From: an uncultured Chitinophaga sp.
Lineage (GTDB): Bacteria > Bacteroidota > Bacteroidia > Chitinophagales > Chitinophagaceae
Direction: 5' to 3'
DNA: 63,795 bases
NCBI RefSeq assembly: GCF_946479755.1
Contig: NZ_CAMLHC010000040.1
Coordinates: 1 to 63,795 of the forward strand
Shown: piece by piece, positions 43,799 to 51,968 of the stretch
How the letters are laid out: each line of letters opens with the position of its first letter
Position numbering within the stretch: position 1 is the first letter of the stretch
Notes under the pieces: generated by a model
The model's database searches: none
Told to the model about the DNA's origin: nothing
Seen by the model: the letters and a program-made list of their open reading frames with translations, nothing else
Translations under genes and position numbers: made by a program

Positions 43799-44338
43799 TT
43801 ATACCCGGGCAGCCGGAATCTCTACTTCCAGCGCTGCTGCTACTTCTTCCCAGTTGTGCACCCGCTCATAATCTGCCAGATGAACATTGTGCGGAGCTGT
43901 AAACAACAACTGCCTTCCCTTAAAATGCCGCAGGTTTTTGTCGTAGTCATCAATCATGATGTCGGCGTTCACAATGGTTTTAGAGCCGCAGAGCACAATA
44001 TTGTGCCAGCTGATGAAGGGGAAATGTTCATGCAGCCATTCCAGCTTTTCGCGGAGTGACTGTGGAAATTCCATGGCCGCAGATACAATGAAGACCTCAT
44101 ATTTCTCCATCAGGGCCTTGATCACTTCCTGGCTGCCCGGCATCACCGGCGCCGTCCTGAAAAAGCCCGGCGTCAGTAAAAACTTCCTTACCAGCCCCTC
44201 AGGCAGTATTTCTCCTTCAGGAACACCGTGTAAGCCCTGCGGGTCCAGCTTAATGCCGTGCGACGTTTCGTAATAATGAAGGTAATGGCTGTAAATATCC
44301 GCCATTACATTGTCCATATCTATTGCTATTCTTGCCAT
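43799..44338 (-). CDS. 5'(3')-deoxyribonucleotidase (NT5C-type HAD phosphatase)
   Basis: A 179-aa HAD-superfamily phosphatase that removes the phosphate from (deoxy)nucleotides. It has the motif I catalytic pair IDMDNVMADIYSHYL, the motif II Ser within VFIVSAAMEFPQSLR and motif III with Asp in IMIDDYDKNLRHFKG. Small length and DMDNVMAD match the NT5C family. It is divergent from a DeoR-family regulator across a phased repeat array. Confidence 0.88.
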   Translation of the reverse strand: MARIAIDMDNVMADIYSHYLHYYETSHGIKLDPQGLHGVPEGEILPEGLVRKFLLTPGFFRTAPVMPGSQEVIKALMEKYEVFIVSAAMEFPQSLREKLEWLHEHFPFISWHNIVLCGSKTIVNADIMIDDYDKNLRHFKGRQLLFTAPHNVHLADYERVHNWEEVAAALEVEIPAARV

Positions 44339-44350
44339 ATTTTGCGGTTT

Positions 44351-44410
44351 ATTGCAAAGATATGCAAATAATTGCAGAATATTGCAAATTATTACATAAT
44401 ATTGCAGAAA
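44351..44410. repeat. Six 10-bp phased iterons in the divergent deoxynucleotidase / DeoR promoter
   Basis: Six units in perfect 10-bp register, beginning at 44351, 44361, 44371, 44381, 44391 and 44401, with consensus ATTGCAAAAT (first unit ATTGCAAAGA; the unit at 44391 is the weakest, ATTACATAAT). The array runs right up to the DeoR ATG at 44411. On the minus strand units supply a promoter of the deoxynucleotidase: TATCTTTG (44362-44355) with TTTG (44388-44385) 22 bp upstream. A 10-bp period keeps the sites on one face of the helix, as for cooperative regulator binding. Confidence 0.82.
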
Positions 44411-45166
44411 ATGGCAAGTATGCTGAAAGAGGAAAGACTCGATTATATATTAAAGAAGCTGCAAACCGATCAGAAGGTATTACAGACGGAGCTGAGCACT
44501 GACCTGCAGGTGTCGGAAGATACGGTGCGGCGGGACCTGGAGGCGCTGGCACAGAGCGGGCAGCTGATCAAGGTGCGGGGAGGTGCCATCCCGCATTCCC
44601 CCAATCCCTATTCCTTTAAAGAGCGGGTGGAAAGGCATGCGGCGGATAAACAGCTCATGGCCCGTAAAGCCCTCACCTTGCTGCATGACGGGCAGACAGT
44701 GCTGATGGACGGCGGCACCTCCACGCTGGCGCTCGTGAAACTGTTGCCTCCCCAGCTGCGGCTGACCATCATCACCAACAGCGTGCCCATCGTGACCCAG
44801 CTGATAGAACACCCCACCATTGAAGTCATCTTCACCGGCGGGCGTATTGGTAAAAACTCACAAACAGCCACCGGCATGGATACTATTCGCGCGATGCAGA
44901 AGATCCGGGCCGACCTGGCCTTTGTGGGTATCTGCAGCCTGCATCCGGAAGCCGGCGTAACTGGCCTGGACCTTGAGGAGGCAGATGTGAAAAGTGTGAT
45001 GATAGAGGCGGCCAATAAAATTGTAGCGCTGGCCACCAGCGATAAAATGGATACAGCCGAGCCGTTCAAAGTCTGTGAAATTACCGGGATAGATGTGATT
45101 GTGACAGACAAGCCGGAACTGCCTTTATTTAAGCCTTACCAGGACCTGGGCATACAGGTGATATAA
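44411..45166 (+). CDS. DeoR-family transcriptional regulator
   Basis: A 251-aa regulator of sugar or nucleoside metabolism. N-terminal wHTH (ERLDYILKKLQTDQKVLQTE, then DLQVSEDTVRRDLEALAQSG) and KVRGGAIPH, followed by the DeoR sensor domain with LLHDGQTVLMDGGTSTLALV, NSVPIVTQLIEHPTIEVIFT and the ADLAFVGICSLHPEAGVTG phosphosugar-binding segment. Start 44411 (ATG) or 44420 (ATG) both fit; 44411 abuts the iteron array. An MFS transporter follows after 37 bp. The likely ligand is a phosphosugar or deoxynucleoside derivative. Confidence 0.92.
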   Translation: MASMLKEERLDYILKKLQTDQKVLQTELSTDLQVSEDTVRRDLEALAQSGQLIKVRGGAIPHSPNPYSFKERVERHAADKQLMARKALTLLHDGQTVLMDGGTSTLALVKLLPPQLRLTIITNSVPIVTQLIEHPTIEVIFTGGRIGKNSQTATGMDTIRAMQKIRADLAFVGICSLHPEAGVTGLDLEEADVKSVMIEAANKIVALATSDKMDTAEPFKVCEITGIDVIVTDKPELPLFKPYQDLGIQVI

Positions 45167-45203
45167 ACGTTAAACGGAAACCATACTTTGAATTTACACA
45201 ACG

Positions 45204-46358
45204 ATGTTACAGGATTTATCAATACCGGTGATACATAAGAGAGGCGCCCGCATTGCGGTCAGCGCATTGTTTTTTCTGACCGGGTTGTGTTTTGCCAGCT
45301 GGGCATCCCGTATCCCGGACATACAGCAGTCCCTGCGCCTCAACGATGCAGGGCTTGGCAGCGTGCTGCTGGCCCTGCCGGTAGGGTCGCTGATTTCCCT
45401 GCCGGTAGCGGGCATCCTGGTGTCGCGCTTTGGCAGTAAGCAGGTGCTGATCATTGCCGCAGTGGCGTATGCTGCTATTCTGCCGGTACTGGGCCTGGCG
45501 AAGGCTCCCTGGGAGCTGATCTCTTTCCTCGTGTTTTTCGGCTTCTGCGGCAACCTGGCCAATATTGCGGTCAACACGCAGGCGGTAGCGGTGGAAGCGA
45601 TGTATGGCCGTTCTATCATGGCGTCCTTCCATGGGCTGTGGAGCGTAGCGGGTTTTACCGGCGCCGCTATTGGTGCGGCGATGAGCGGACTGCATCTGCA
45701 GCCGGTATATCATTTCCTGCTGATTACCGGTATTTCCTGGACGCTGGTGCTGCTCACAATGCGGCATATTGTACAGCAGGATAACAACCTGCAGGCAAAT
45801 CAGCCACTGTTTGTGAAGCCCGACCGCTTTTTGCTGACGCTGGGTATTATCGCGATGTGCTCCATGATATGCGAGGGTACTATGTTTGACTGGAGCGGGG
45901 TGTATTTCCGCCGCGTGGTGAAGGTAGATGAAGGGCTGGGAGGCGCTGGTTACGCCGCCTTTATGGGTACCATGGCCTCCGGCCGTTTTGTGGCCGACTG
46001 GATGATAACGCGATTGGGTACACGAAAAATGCTCATCATCAGCGGAACACTCACCGCCGCCGGATTATTGGTAGCAGTAGCTTTCCCTTACCTGGTGAGT
46101 GCTACGCTGGGTTTCATGCTGGTAGGCGCAGGTGTTTCTGCGGTAGTGCCACTGGTGTACAGCGCCGCCGGAAAATCGTCAGTATTGTCGCCGGGAATGG
46201 CGCTGGCCGCGGTTTCCACCATTGGTTACCTGGGCTTCCTCTTTGGTCCTCCGCTGATTGGTTTTGTGGCGCAGGCTACCAGCCTCGCAGTGTCTTTTTC
46301 GCTGATTGCTGTTATGGGTGCTGCTATCGCGATTATGTCCACCCGGCTGAAGCTGTAG
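45204..46358 (+). CDS. MFS transporter
   Basis: A 384-aa inner-membrane permease with about 12 hydrophobic segments. The N-terminal half has LFFLTGLCFASWASRIPDIQ, GSLISLPVAGILVSRFGSKQ (the GxLaDrxGxkr-type loop after helix 2), and the second half MGTMASGRFVADWMITRLGT. It resembles the YbjJ-like MFS subfamily. Downstream of DeoR, so its substrate is plausibly a sugar or nucleoside, but this is not shown. It ends before a terminator at 46440. Confidence 0.9.
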   Translation: MLQDLSIPVIHKRGARIAVSALFFLTGLCFASWASRIPDIQQSLRLNDAGLGSVLLALPVGSLISLPVAGILVSRFGSKQVLIIAAVAYAAILPVLGLAKAPWELISFLVFFGFCGNLANIAVNTQAVAVEAMYGRSIMASFHGLWSVAGFTGAAIGAAMSGLHLQPVYHFLLITGISWTLVLLTMRHIVQQDNNLQANQPLFVKPDRFLLTLGIIAMCSMICEGTMFDWSGVYFRRVVKVDEGLGGAGYAAFMGTMASGRFVADWMITRLGTRKMLIISGTLTAAGLLVAVAFPYLVSATLGFMLVGAGVSAVVPLVYSAAGKSSVLSPGMALAAVSTIGYLGFLFGPPLIGFVAQATSLAVSFSLIAVMGAAIAIMSTRLKL

Positions 46359-46439
46359 CAGCCGGCTTTCCTGCTGCTCCCGGGGCTTACGGCGCCGGGT
46401 CACGAACGGTCAGCACTATACGACGTATAACGCCCACCA

Positions 46440-46470
46440 GTGCCGGCAGCTCTTGCTGCGGCACATTTTT
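46440..46470 (+). terminator. Terminator after the MFS gene
   Basis: GTGCCGGCAG/CTGCGGCAC stem with a one-base bulge (46440-46449 with 46456-46464), then ATTTTTAT. Confidence 0.7.
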
Positions 46471-46480
46471 ATCGCTGAAC

Positions 46481-47095
46481 TCACGCTTCGAAGATGGACG
46501 TTGTGCTGAAAGACATCTCTTCTCCGCTATAATCGATGATCAGGAGCCAGTTGCCTTCAGCTGGCATTACTTCCGGTAAACGCAGCGCCGACAAGGCCTC
46601 CAGCAGTGGTCCCGGTTCATGTTCAAAAGGAATATATCTCACGCGTGAAGCAGCGTCCTGCTGCTTCGGTAAAAATTTAAGCGCATTGATGGCGGATTCC
46701 ATCCGCAATATTTCCGGCAGGTAAAGTACCTGCAGGCGTCCTTGTGCAATTTGATTTTCCAGGTAATCGGCGAAGCCTTCAATTTCCCGTTTGAACTGGA
46801 GATCGGATTGCCGGCAGGCCTCCCAGAAGGCGGTGGCCAGCGGCATGAGCCGCTCGCCCAGCAGCAGGCAGGTATAAGGGAGTAATGTATAGATAGGAGT
46901 GATGCGGTTCACCCGGTACAGGGTACAGTTGACCGACATGCCACGCTGGAACACGATTGTTTCCAGCCGTTTTCTTTCGCGATCGGTGAGGTCATAGGAT
47001 GCGAACACTGCATCCGGTTGTTGCCTGGCTTCCACGCACAGCTCCGGGGAAGCGATGAGCGCGGCGAGTGCTTGCTGAAAGGAGAGGAGTGACAT
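46481..47095 (-). CDS. Partner protein of the MNIO enzyme (DUF2063/MbnC-like)
   Basis: A 204-aa soluble protein that follows the DUF692 gene by 6 bp on the same strand. Residues 54-72 (SVNCTLYRVNRITPIYTLL) hold the most distinctive stretch, between helical regions LTDRERKRLETIVFQRG and LLGERLMPLATAFWEACRQS. The position and helical N-terminal half fit the accessory proteins that recognise the precursor peptide in methanobactin- and chryseobasin-type clusters, often annotated DUF2063. Sequence similarity to that family is weak by eye, so the assignment leans on the operon. Confidence 0.68.
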   Translation of the reverse strand: MSLLSFQQALAALIASPELCVEARQQPDAVFASYDLTDRERKRLETIVFQRGMSVNCTLYRVNRITPIYTLLPYTCLLLGERLMPLATAFWEACRQSDLQFKREIEGFADYLENQIAQGRLQVLYLPEILRMESAINALKFLPKQQDAASRVRYIPFEHEPGPLLEALSALRLPEVMPAEGNWLLIIDYSGEEMSFSTTSIFEA

Positions 47096-47101
47096 GACGA
47101 T

Positions 47102-48028
47102 TTACGTATGATATTGATTCCATACTGCTTTGGCCCTGTTCAGCTCGCGGGTGATCCCGTCGAACTGCAGCAGATGGAAATAGGATTCATGAAATTCGAA
47201 AGTGATGCCGCAGAGATTCGGCACTAACGGTAACGTATACTCGAGAAGTTCCCAGACGGCTTCCGGGCAAGGTCCCGCGTGGGAATCAGTATACATGCCG
47301 GCCATTTCATTGCCGCCGGCGATGTGTATCTCCACCACTTTGTCGAGGTCCAGCGCGGCGATGAAGCTGCGTGCATCGAAGCCATGGTTTACCGCGTTCG
47401 TATATACGTTGTGGATATCGAGCAGCAGGCCGCAGGCAGTGTCTTTCGACAGCTCATTGAGAAAAGCGGTTTCGGACAGTTCCTGTTCCGGCAGGTCAAT
47501 GAAGTAGACGTTGTTTTCTACCAGGAAAGGAGCTCTGATGCTGCGGCTGATAGCGTTGATGCGGCCGTCGATCATATCCAGCACTTCGTAATCGTAGGGT
47601 ACGGGAACGGCCATACCGGCATTACGTTCCTGCTGTTGCTCATCGTGTACTTTCACGAAAGAGAGGTGATCGCTGTGCCATACAAAGGAAAAGCGCTGAT
47701 GCCATTCTTCCATTTTGTGGAGATAGGCCATGTCGAAGATGCCGGCGCTGCCCAGGGAGTAGGAGATATTGTGGGCGGTGAGCGGATAACGGGCGGCAAG
47801 TTTATGCAGCACGTCCATCCAGCTGTCTATTTCTTCAAAGCGGCCGGGGTGGCCGTTGCCCAGGTCTGTCCAGAACATGTCCGGAATAATTTCCACATAG
47901 TCGCAGCAGGTAGCGGGGCTGTCGAGGTACAGTTCCAGGGAGGGATTGTACAATAAACCCACGCCCAGCCGGGGAATAGTTTTTTCATACAACCGGCTGC
48001 TGCAGCCGGTAAGTGTAACAGGATACAT
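47102..48028 (-). CDS. DUF692 multinuclear non-heme iron oxidative enzyme (MNIO)
   Basis: A 308-aa TIM-barrel enzyme of the family that modifies Cys (and other residues) in ribosomal peptides (MbnB, TglH, ChrH, BufB). Visible family motifs: VEIIPDMFW (E46), TAHNISYSLGS (H86), WHSDHLSF (H118, D120, H121), LVENNVYF (E171, N172, N173), LLLDIHNVYTNAVNHGFD (D204, N207, H215), EIHIAGG (H235) and DSHAGPCPEAVW (D248, H250). These supply the Asp, Glu, His and Asn ligands of the iron site. In many members the fifth block reads HLAGH, while here the last residue is Gly. The upstream gene is a small CxxC peptide. Confidence 0.9.
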   Translation of the reverse strand: MYPVTLTGCSSRLYEKTIPRLGVGLLYNPSLELYLDSPATCCDYVEIIPDMFWTDLGNGHPGRFEEIDSWMDVLHKLAARYPLTAHNISYSLGSAGIFDMAYLHKMEEWHQRFSFVWHSDHLSFVKVHDEQQQERNAGMAVPVPYDYEVLDMIDGRINAISRSIRAPFLVENNVYFIDLPEQELSETAFLNELSKDTACGLLLDIHNVYTNAVNHGFDARSFIAALDLDKVVEIHIAGGNEMAGMYTDSHAGPCPEAVWELLEYTLPLVPNLCGITFEFHESYFHLLQFDGITRELNRAKAVWNQYHT

Positions 48029-48042
48029 GGTAGGGAATGTTT

Positions 48043-48069
48043 AAAAGGCCCCGCTCCGGAGAACGGGGC
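48043..48069 (-). terminator. Terminator-like hairpin between the small peptide gene and the MNIO gene
   Basis: On the minus strand GCCCCG (48069-48064) pairs with CGGGGC (48053-48048) over a 10-nt loop that contains the palindrome CTCCGGAG, then CTTTT follows. Partial termination here would give more peptide mRNA than enzyme mRNA, a common arrangement in RiPP operons. Confidence 0.65.
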
Positions 48070-48078
48070 GGTGATACG

Positions 48079-48330
48079 TTAGTGGCCGATGACAGTGCCT
48101 TTGATGGTACCTTTGATGGTTGCCATTTTGTCGAGGTCTACTTTCATAACATGTTCCAGTTCTTCCCGGATGTTGAAGTGGACGCCGGACAGGCAGGCCT
48201 GACAGCCACGGGGGTTAATCTTTGAAATTACCAGTTCCTGTAATCTGGCGATGTCGGCCATCTTCGTGCCTTTGGGCACGGTGAGGTTTACCTGGCCGTC
48301 AGTTCCGTAGTGAACTTCTGCTGTACGCAT
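48079..48330 (-). CDS. Small CxxC protein, candidate precursor or substrate peptide of the MNIO
   Basis: An 83-aa leaderless (no signal peptide) protein. Residues 41-58 carry RGCQACLSGVHFNIREEL with C43 and C46 in a C-x-x-C; the C-terminus (residues 70-83) has short repeats TIKG-TIKG-TVIGH that also repeat at the DNA level. It is the first gene of the operon, 50 bp before the MNIO gene. In known MNIO clusters the precursor carries the Cys the enzyme oxidises. Whether the core is the CxxC or the C-terminal repeat is not visible. Similar CQAC-SG-FxIRE proteins in Bacteroidota are only a memory, not a search. Confidence 0.72.
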   Translation of the reverse strand: MRTAEVHYGTDGQVNLTVPKGTKMADIARLQELVISKINPRGCQACLSGVHFNIREELEHVMKVDLDKMATIKGTIKGTVIGH

Positions 48331-48359
48331 GACATGTGGTTTTTGGGGTGATAAATGAT

Positions 48360-48385
48360 AGATATAAAACGACAGATATAAAACG
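48360..48385. repeat. Tandem 12-bp direct repeat upstream of the MNIO operon
   Basis: AGATATAAAACG occurs at 48360-48371 and 48374-48385 (14-bp period). It lies 30-55 bp upstream of the peptide start on the minus strand and could be an operator or a promoter element. Confidence 0.55.
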
Positions 48386-48637
48386 AATAAAATGCTGCTC
48401 GATTGGTGCCGGTCACTTTGGGGTATGTACTAACAGGATCTAAAGGTAGGATATTCCGGGATGATAGCACAACGTATTTGTACGGAAAAACAACCGGCGT
48501 GTTTCTGCTGAAATCCGCCTCTGCCGTAATGTTTTATAAAACAATTATTGTATGTAAAAAAAGCTTTCTATCATGCCCGCTCAAAAATTCTTTCATAAAA
48601 AATCAAATTTAATTCCATTATTAAATTTCAAATCACG

Positions 48638-48645
48638 TAACTTTG
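48638..48645 (+). promoter_or_regulatory. -7 box of carB
   Basis: TAACTTTG matches TAnnTTTG, 70 bp before the carB ATG (48715). No clear -33 box. Confidence 0.5.
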
Positions 48646-48714
48646 CACGATTTTTTTGGTCCCTCGTACGGCATTAAAATCAATGTGGTTTTTCATTTTC
48701 AATAGATTACAAAA

Positions 48715-51531
48715 ATGCCAAAAGACTCATCTATCAAATCTGTCCTCATTATCGGTTCTGGTCCCATTATTATTGGTCAGGCTTGCGAATTTGACTATTC
48801 TGGTTCCCAGGCAGCACGTTCGTTGCGGGAAGAAGGAATTAAAGTGATTTTGATTAATTCCAACCCGGCTACCATCATGACGGACCCTATGATGGCCGAT
48901 AAGGTTTATTTGCTCCCATTAACCGTGGAAAGCATTGAGCAGATTCTGGAAGAAAACCAGATTGATGCCGTATTACCTACCATGGGTGGTCAAACAGCGC
49001 TGAACCTTTGTAAAGAGGTGGATGAGCTGGGAATTTGGGAGAAATTCAATGTTCGCCTGATAGGGGTAGACATTAAAGCGATTGACAAAGCGGAAGACCG
49101 TGAACAGTTCCGCCAGTGGATGATCCAGCTCGGTATTCCCGTAGCTCCTGCAAAAACGGCCAACTCCTTCCTGGAAGGTAAAGAGTTTGCACAGGAGATA
49201 GGCTTCCCGCTGGTAATCCGCCCTTCCTTCACCCTCGGTGGTACCGGCGGTGGTTTCGTACACAGCAAAGACGAGCTGGACGAAGCGCTGGACCGTGGCC
49301 TGAAAGCTTCTCCTATCCACGAAGTACTGGTGGAGAAAGCAGTGCTGGGATGGAAGGAATACGAACTGGAACTGCTGCGCGACAAGAACGACAACGTGGT
49401 GATCATCTGTACGGTGGAAAACCTGGACCCGATGGGTATCCATACCGGCGACTCCATCACCGTGGCTCCTGCCATGACCCTGAGCGATACTGCTTTCCAG
49501 GACATGCGTAACAAAGCCATGATGATGATGCGCGACCTGGGTAACTTCGCCGGCGGTTGTAACGTACAGTTCTCCCTGAATCCGGAAAATGAAGAACTGA
49601 TCGCCATTGAAATCAACCCGCGTGTGAGCCGCTCTTCTGCGCTGGCTTCCAAAGCGACCGGTTATCCGATTGCGAAAATCGCCGCCAAACTGGCGATCGG
49701 TTACACCCTCGATGAACTGGAAAACCAGATCACCAAAACTACCTCCGCTTTCTTTGAACCGGCGCTGGACTACGTTATCGTAAAAATGCCCCGCTGGAAC
49801 TTCGATAAATTTAAAGGCGCAGACGACACGCTGGGCCTCCAGATGAAATCAGTAGGTGAAGTAATGGCTATCGGCCGCACCTTCCCCGAAGCCTTGCAGA
49901 AAGCCTGCCAGAGCCTTGAAAACGATGCGCTCGGCCTCGGCTACTACGGCAAGTCACTGATGAAGTCCGAACAACTCATCGAAAAACTGAAACGCCCCAC
50001 CTGGGACCGCATCTTCCGTATTAAAGATGCCCTGATGGCCGGCGCTTCTGTAAAACATATTCACCAGCAGACATACATCGACCGCTGGTTCCTCCATCAG
50101 ATACAGGACATCGTTAACCTGGAAAAACAACTGGGTGAGCACGACCTGGAAAGCGTTCCGGCTGATATGCTGGCTGACGCCAAGAAGATGGGCTTCTCCG
50201 ATGCACAGCTGGCGGTTATCTTCGGCAACTGTGAAGAAGAGGAAGTATACGAAAAGAGAAAAGCCAACGGCATTGTACGTACCTACAAAATGGTAGATAC
50301 CTGCGCCGCTGAGTTTGAAGCAAAAACACCTTACTTCTACTCTACTTTCGATACCGAAAACGAAAGCAAGGTCACCGACCGCAAAAAAATCGTGGTTCTG
50401 GGTTCCGGTCCTAACAGGATTGGCCAGGGTATCGAGTTTGACTACTGCTGCACCCACGGTTTGCAGGCGATCCAGGATTGCGGCTACGAAGCCATCATGG
50501 TGAACTGTAACCCTGAAACCGTATCCACCGACTTCGACATGGCCGACAAGCTGTACTTCGAGCCGGTGTTCTGGGAGCACCTGTGGGAAATCATCGAGCT
50601 GGAAAAACCGGAAGGGGTGATCGTTCAGCTGGGTGGTCAGACAGCGCTGAAACTGGCGAAACGCCTGGAAGAAAAAGGTATCAAAATCATCGGTACTTCT
50701 TTCGACAGCATGGACATCGCGGAAGACCGCGGCCGTTTCTCCGATATGCTGAAAGACCTGGGTATTCCTTATCCGAAATATGGTACCGCCTACAATACAG
50801 ACGATGCGATCGAAGTAGCGAAAGAAGTAGGTTATCCGGTACTGGTACGTCCGTCTTATGTACTGGGCGGCCAGCGGATGCGTATCGTGATCAACGAAGA
50901 AGAACTGGAACAATCCGTGTTAAGCCTGCTGCGTCACCTGCCGGGCAACAAGATCCTGATCGACCACTTCCTGGACCGCTGCCAGGAGGCTGAAATCGAC
51001 GGTATCTTTGATGGTACGGACTTCCACGTGATGGGCGTTATGGAGCATATTGAGCCTGCAGGTATCCACAGTGGCGACAGCCACGCGCTGCTGCCGGCCT
51101 TCAACCTTACACCGATTGAAGTGACCACCATGGAATACTACGCGGAAAAAATTGCCCGCGCATTGAATATCCGTGGCCTGATCAACATTCAGTTTGCAGT
51201 GAAAGACGGCCAGGTATATGTGATCGAAGCCAACCCACGCGCTTCCCGTACCACACCGTTTATCGCCAAAGCTTACCAGGTGCCTTACCTGAACATCGCT
51301 ACCAAAGTGATGATCGGAGATAAGAAACTGAAAGACTTCAAAATTGAAAAGAAACTGAGCGGCTTTGCCATCAAAGAACCTGTGTTCTCTTTCAATAAGT
51401 TCCCGGGCGTGAACAAAGAACTGGGACCTGAAATGAAATCCACCGGTGAAGCCATCCGCTTTATCAAAGACCTGAGGGATCCTTACTTCCGTCAGTTATA
51501 TAAAGAGAAGAGCATGTACCTGTCTAAATAA
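48715..51531 (+). CDS. carB: Carbamoyl-phosphate synthase large subunit
   Basis: Makes carbamoyl phosphate for pyrimidine and arginine synthesis. 938 aa, somewhat shorter than E. coli CarB (1073) and lacking most of the C-terminal allosteric domain. Two ATP-grasp halves are clear: SVLIIGSGPIIIGQACEFDY, LPTMGGQTALNL, GLGGTGGGFVHS-like (here FTLGGTGGGFVHSKDEL) in the first, and KIVVLGSGPNRIGQGIEFDY, QLGGQTALKLAKRLEE, VRPSYVLGGQRM in the second. The C-terminus stops soon after the second half at YKEKSMYLSK. carA is not next to it. Confidence 0.96.
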   Translation: MPKDSSIKSVLIIGSGPIIIGQACEFDYSGSQAARSLREEGIKVILINSNPATIMTDPMMADKVYLLPLTVESIEQILEENQIDAVLPTMGGQTALNLCKEVDELGIWEKFNVRLIGVDIKAIDKAEDREQFRQWMIQLGIPVAPAKTANSFLEGKEFAQEIGFPLVIRPSFTLGGTGGGFVHSKDELDEALDRGLKASPIHEVLVEKAVLGWKEYELELLRDKNDNVVIICTVENLDPMGIHTGDSITVAPAMTLSDTAFQDMRNKAMMMMRDLGNFAGGCNVQFSLNPENEELIAIEINPRVSRSSALASKATGYPIAKIAAKLAIGYTLDELENQITKTTSAFFEPALDYVIVKMPRWNFDKFKGADDTLGLQMKSVGEVMAIGRTFPEALQKACQSLENDALGLGYYGKSLMKSEQLIEKLKRPTWDRIFRIKDALMAGASVKHIHQQTYIDRWFLHQIQDIVNLEKQLGEHDLESVPADMLADAKKMGFSDAQLAVIFGNCEEEEVYEKRKANGIVRTYKMVDTCAAEFEAKTPYFYSTFDTENESKVTDRKKIVVLGSGPNRIGQGIEFDYCCTHGLQAIQDCGYEAIMVNCNPETVSTDFDMADKLYFEPVFWEHLWEIIELEKPEGVIVQLGGQTALKLAKRLEEKGIKIIGTSFDSMDIAEDRGRFSDMLKDLGIPYPKYGTAYNTDDAIEVAKEVGYPVLVRPSYVLGGQRMRIVINEEELEQSVLSLLRHLPGNKILIDHFLDRCQEAEIDGIFDGTDFHVMGVMEHIEPAGIHSGDSHALLPAFNLTPIEVTTMEYYAEKIARALNIRGLINIQFAVKDGQVYVIEANPRASRTTPFIAKAYQVPYLNIATKVMIGDKKLKDFKIEKKLSGFAIKEPVFSFNKFPGVNKELGPEMKSTGEAIRFIKDLRDPYFRQLYKEKSMYLSK

Positions 51532-51552
51532 AACAGGTCGCACCATAAAAAC

Positions 51553-51590
51553 AAAAGCCCGTCAATATTGTGTTGACGGGCTTTTTTGTT
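51553..51590 (+). terminator. Terminator after carB
   Basis: 13-bp stem AAAAGCCCGTCAA/TTGACGGGCTTTT (51553-51565 with 51573-51585) plus T-run. Confidence 0.92.
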
Positions 51591-51623
51591 TTATCTTTTA
51601 GGTGTGACAGCTATAAAATAACA

Positions 51624-51650
51624 GAGCCTGATAAAGATCAGGCTCCTTCT
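51624..51650 (+). terminator. Second terminator after carB
   Basis: 9-bp stem GAGCCTGAT/ATCAGGCTC (51624-51632 with 51637-51645) followed by CTTCTTTTCC. Confidence 0.6.
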
Positions 51651-51779
51651 TTTCCCTCAAAATAACCATTAAAGACACGACTATTGAATCTTGATACGAC
51701 ACAAATAGCGTGACCGGTAATGCATTTTACAAATAATATTATATTTAAAGAAGATGTTAACTAATCAATAACAGATTCG

Positions 51780-51830
51780 AGAAGTTAATATATTTAATAT
51801 ATTGATATCTAATATATTAGATAATTGTGA
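51780..51830. other. AT-rich palindrome cluster upstream of comEC
   Basis: A perfect 18-bp palindrome TATCTAATATATTAGATA (51806-51823) with flanking ATTTAATATATTGA and repeated TTAATATAT elements. The 51651-51968 stretch has no gene; it could contain an operator or the comEC promoter. Confidence 0.5.
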
Positions 51831-51968
51831 TTTTGTTAACCTAAATTATCTTAACACATCCTGAACCAAAAATTACCTAGTTATCATATCTTTTTCGGAT
51901 ATGCCGTTTTTGCGTTTTTGGGACGGTTTAATTTCCGGATGTGAACAGCTTAAAGTTGACCCCTTTTT

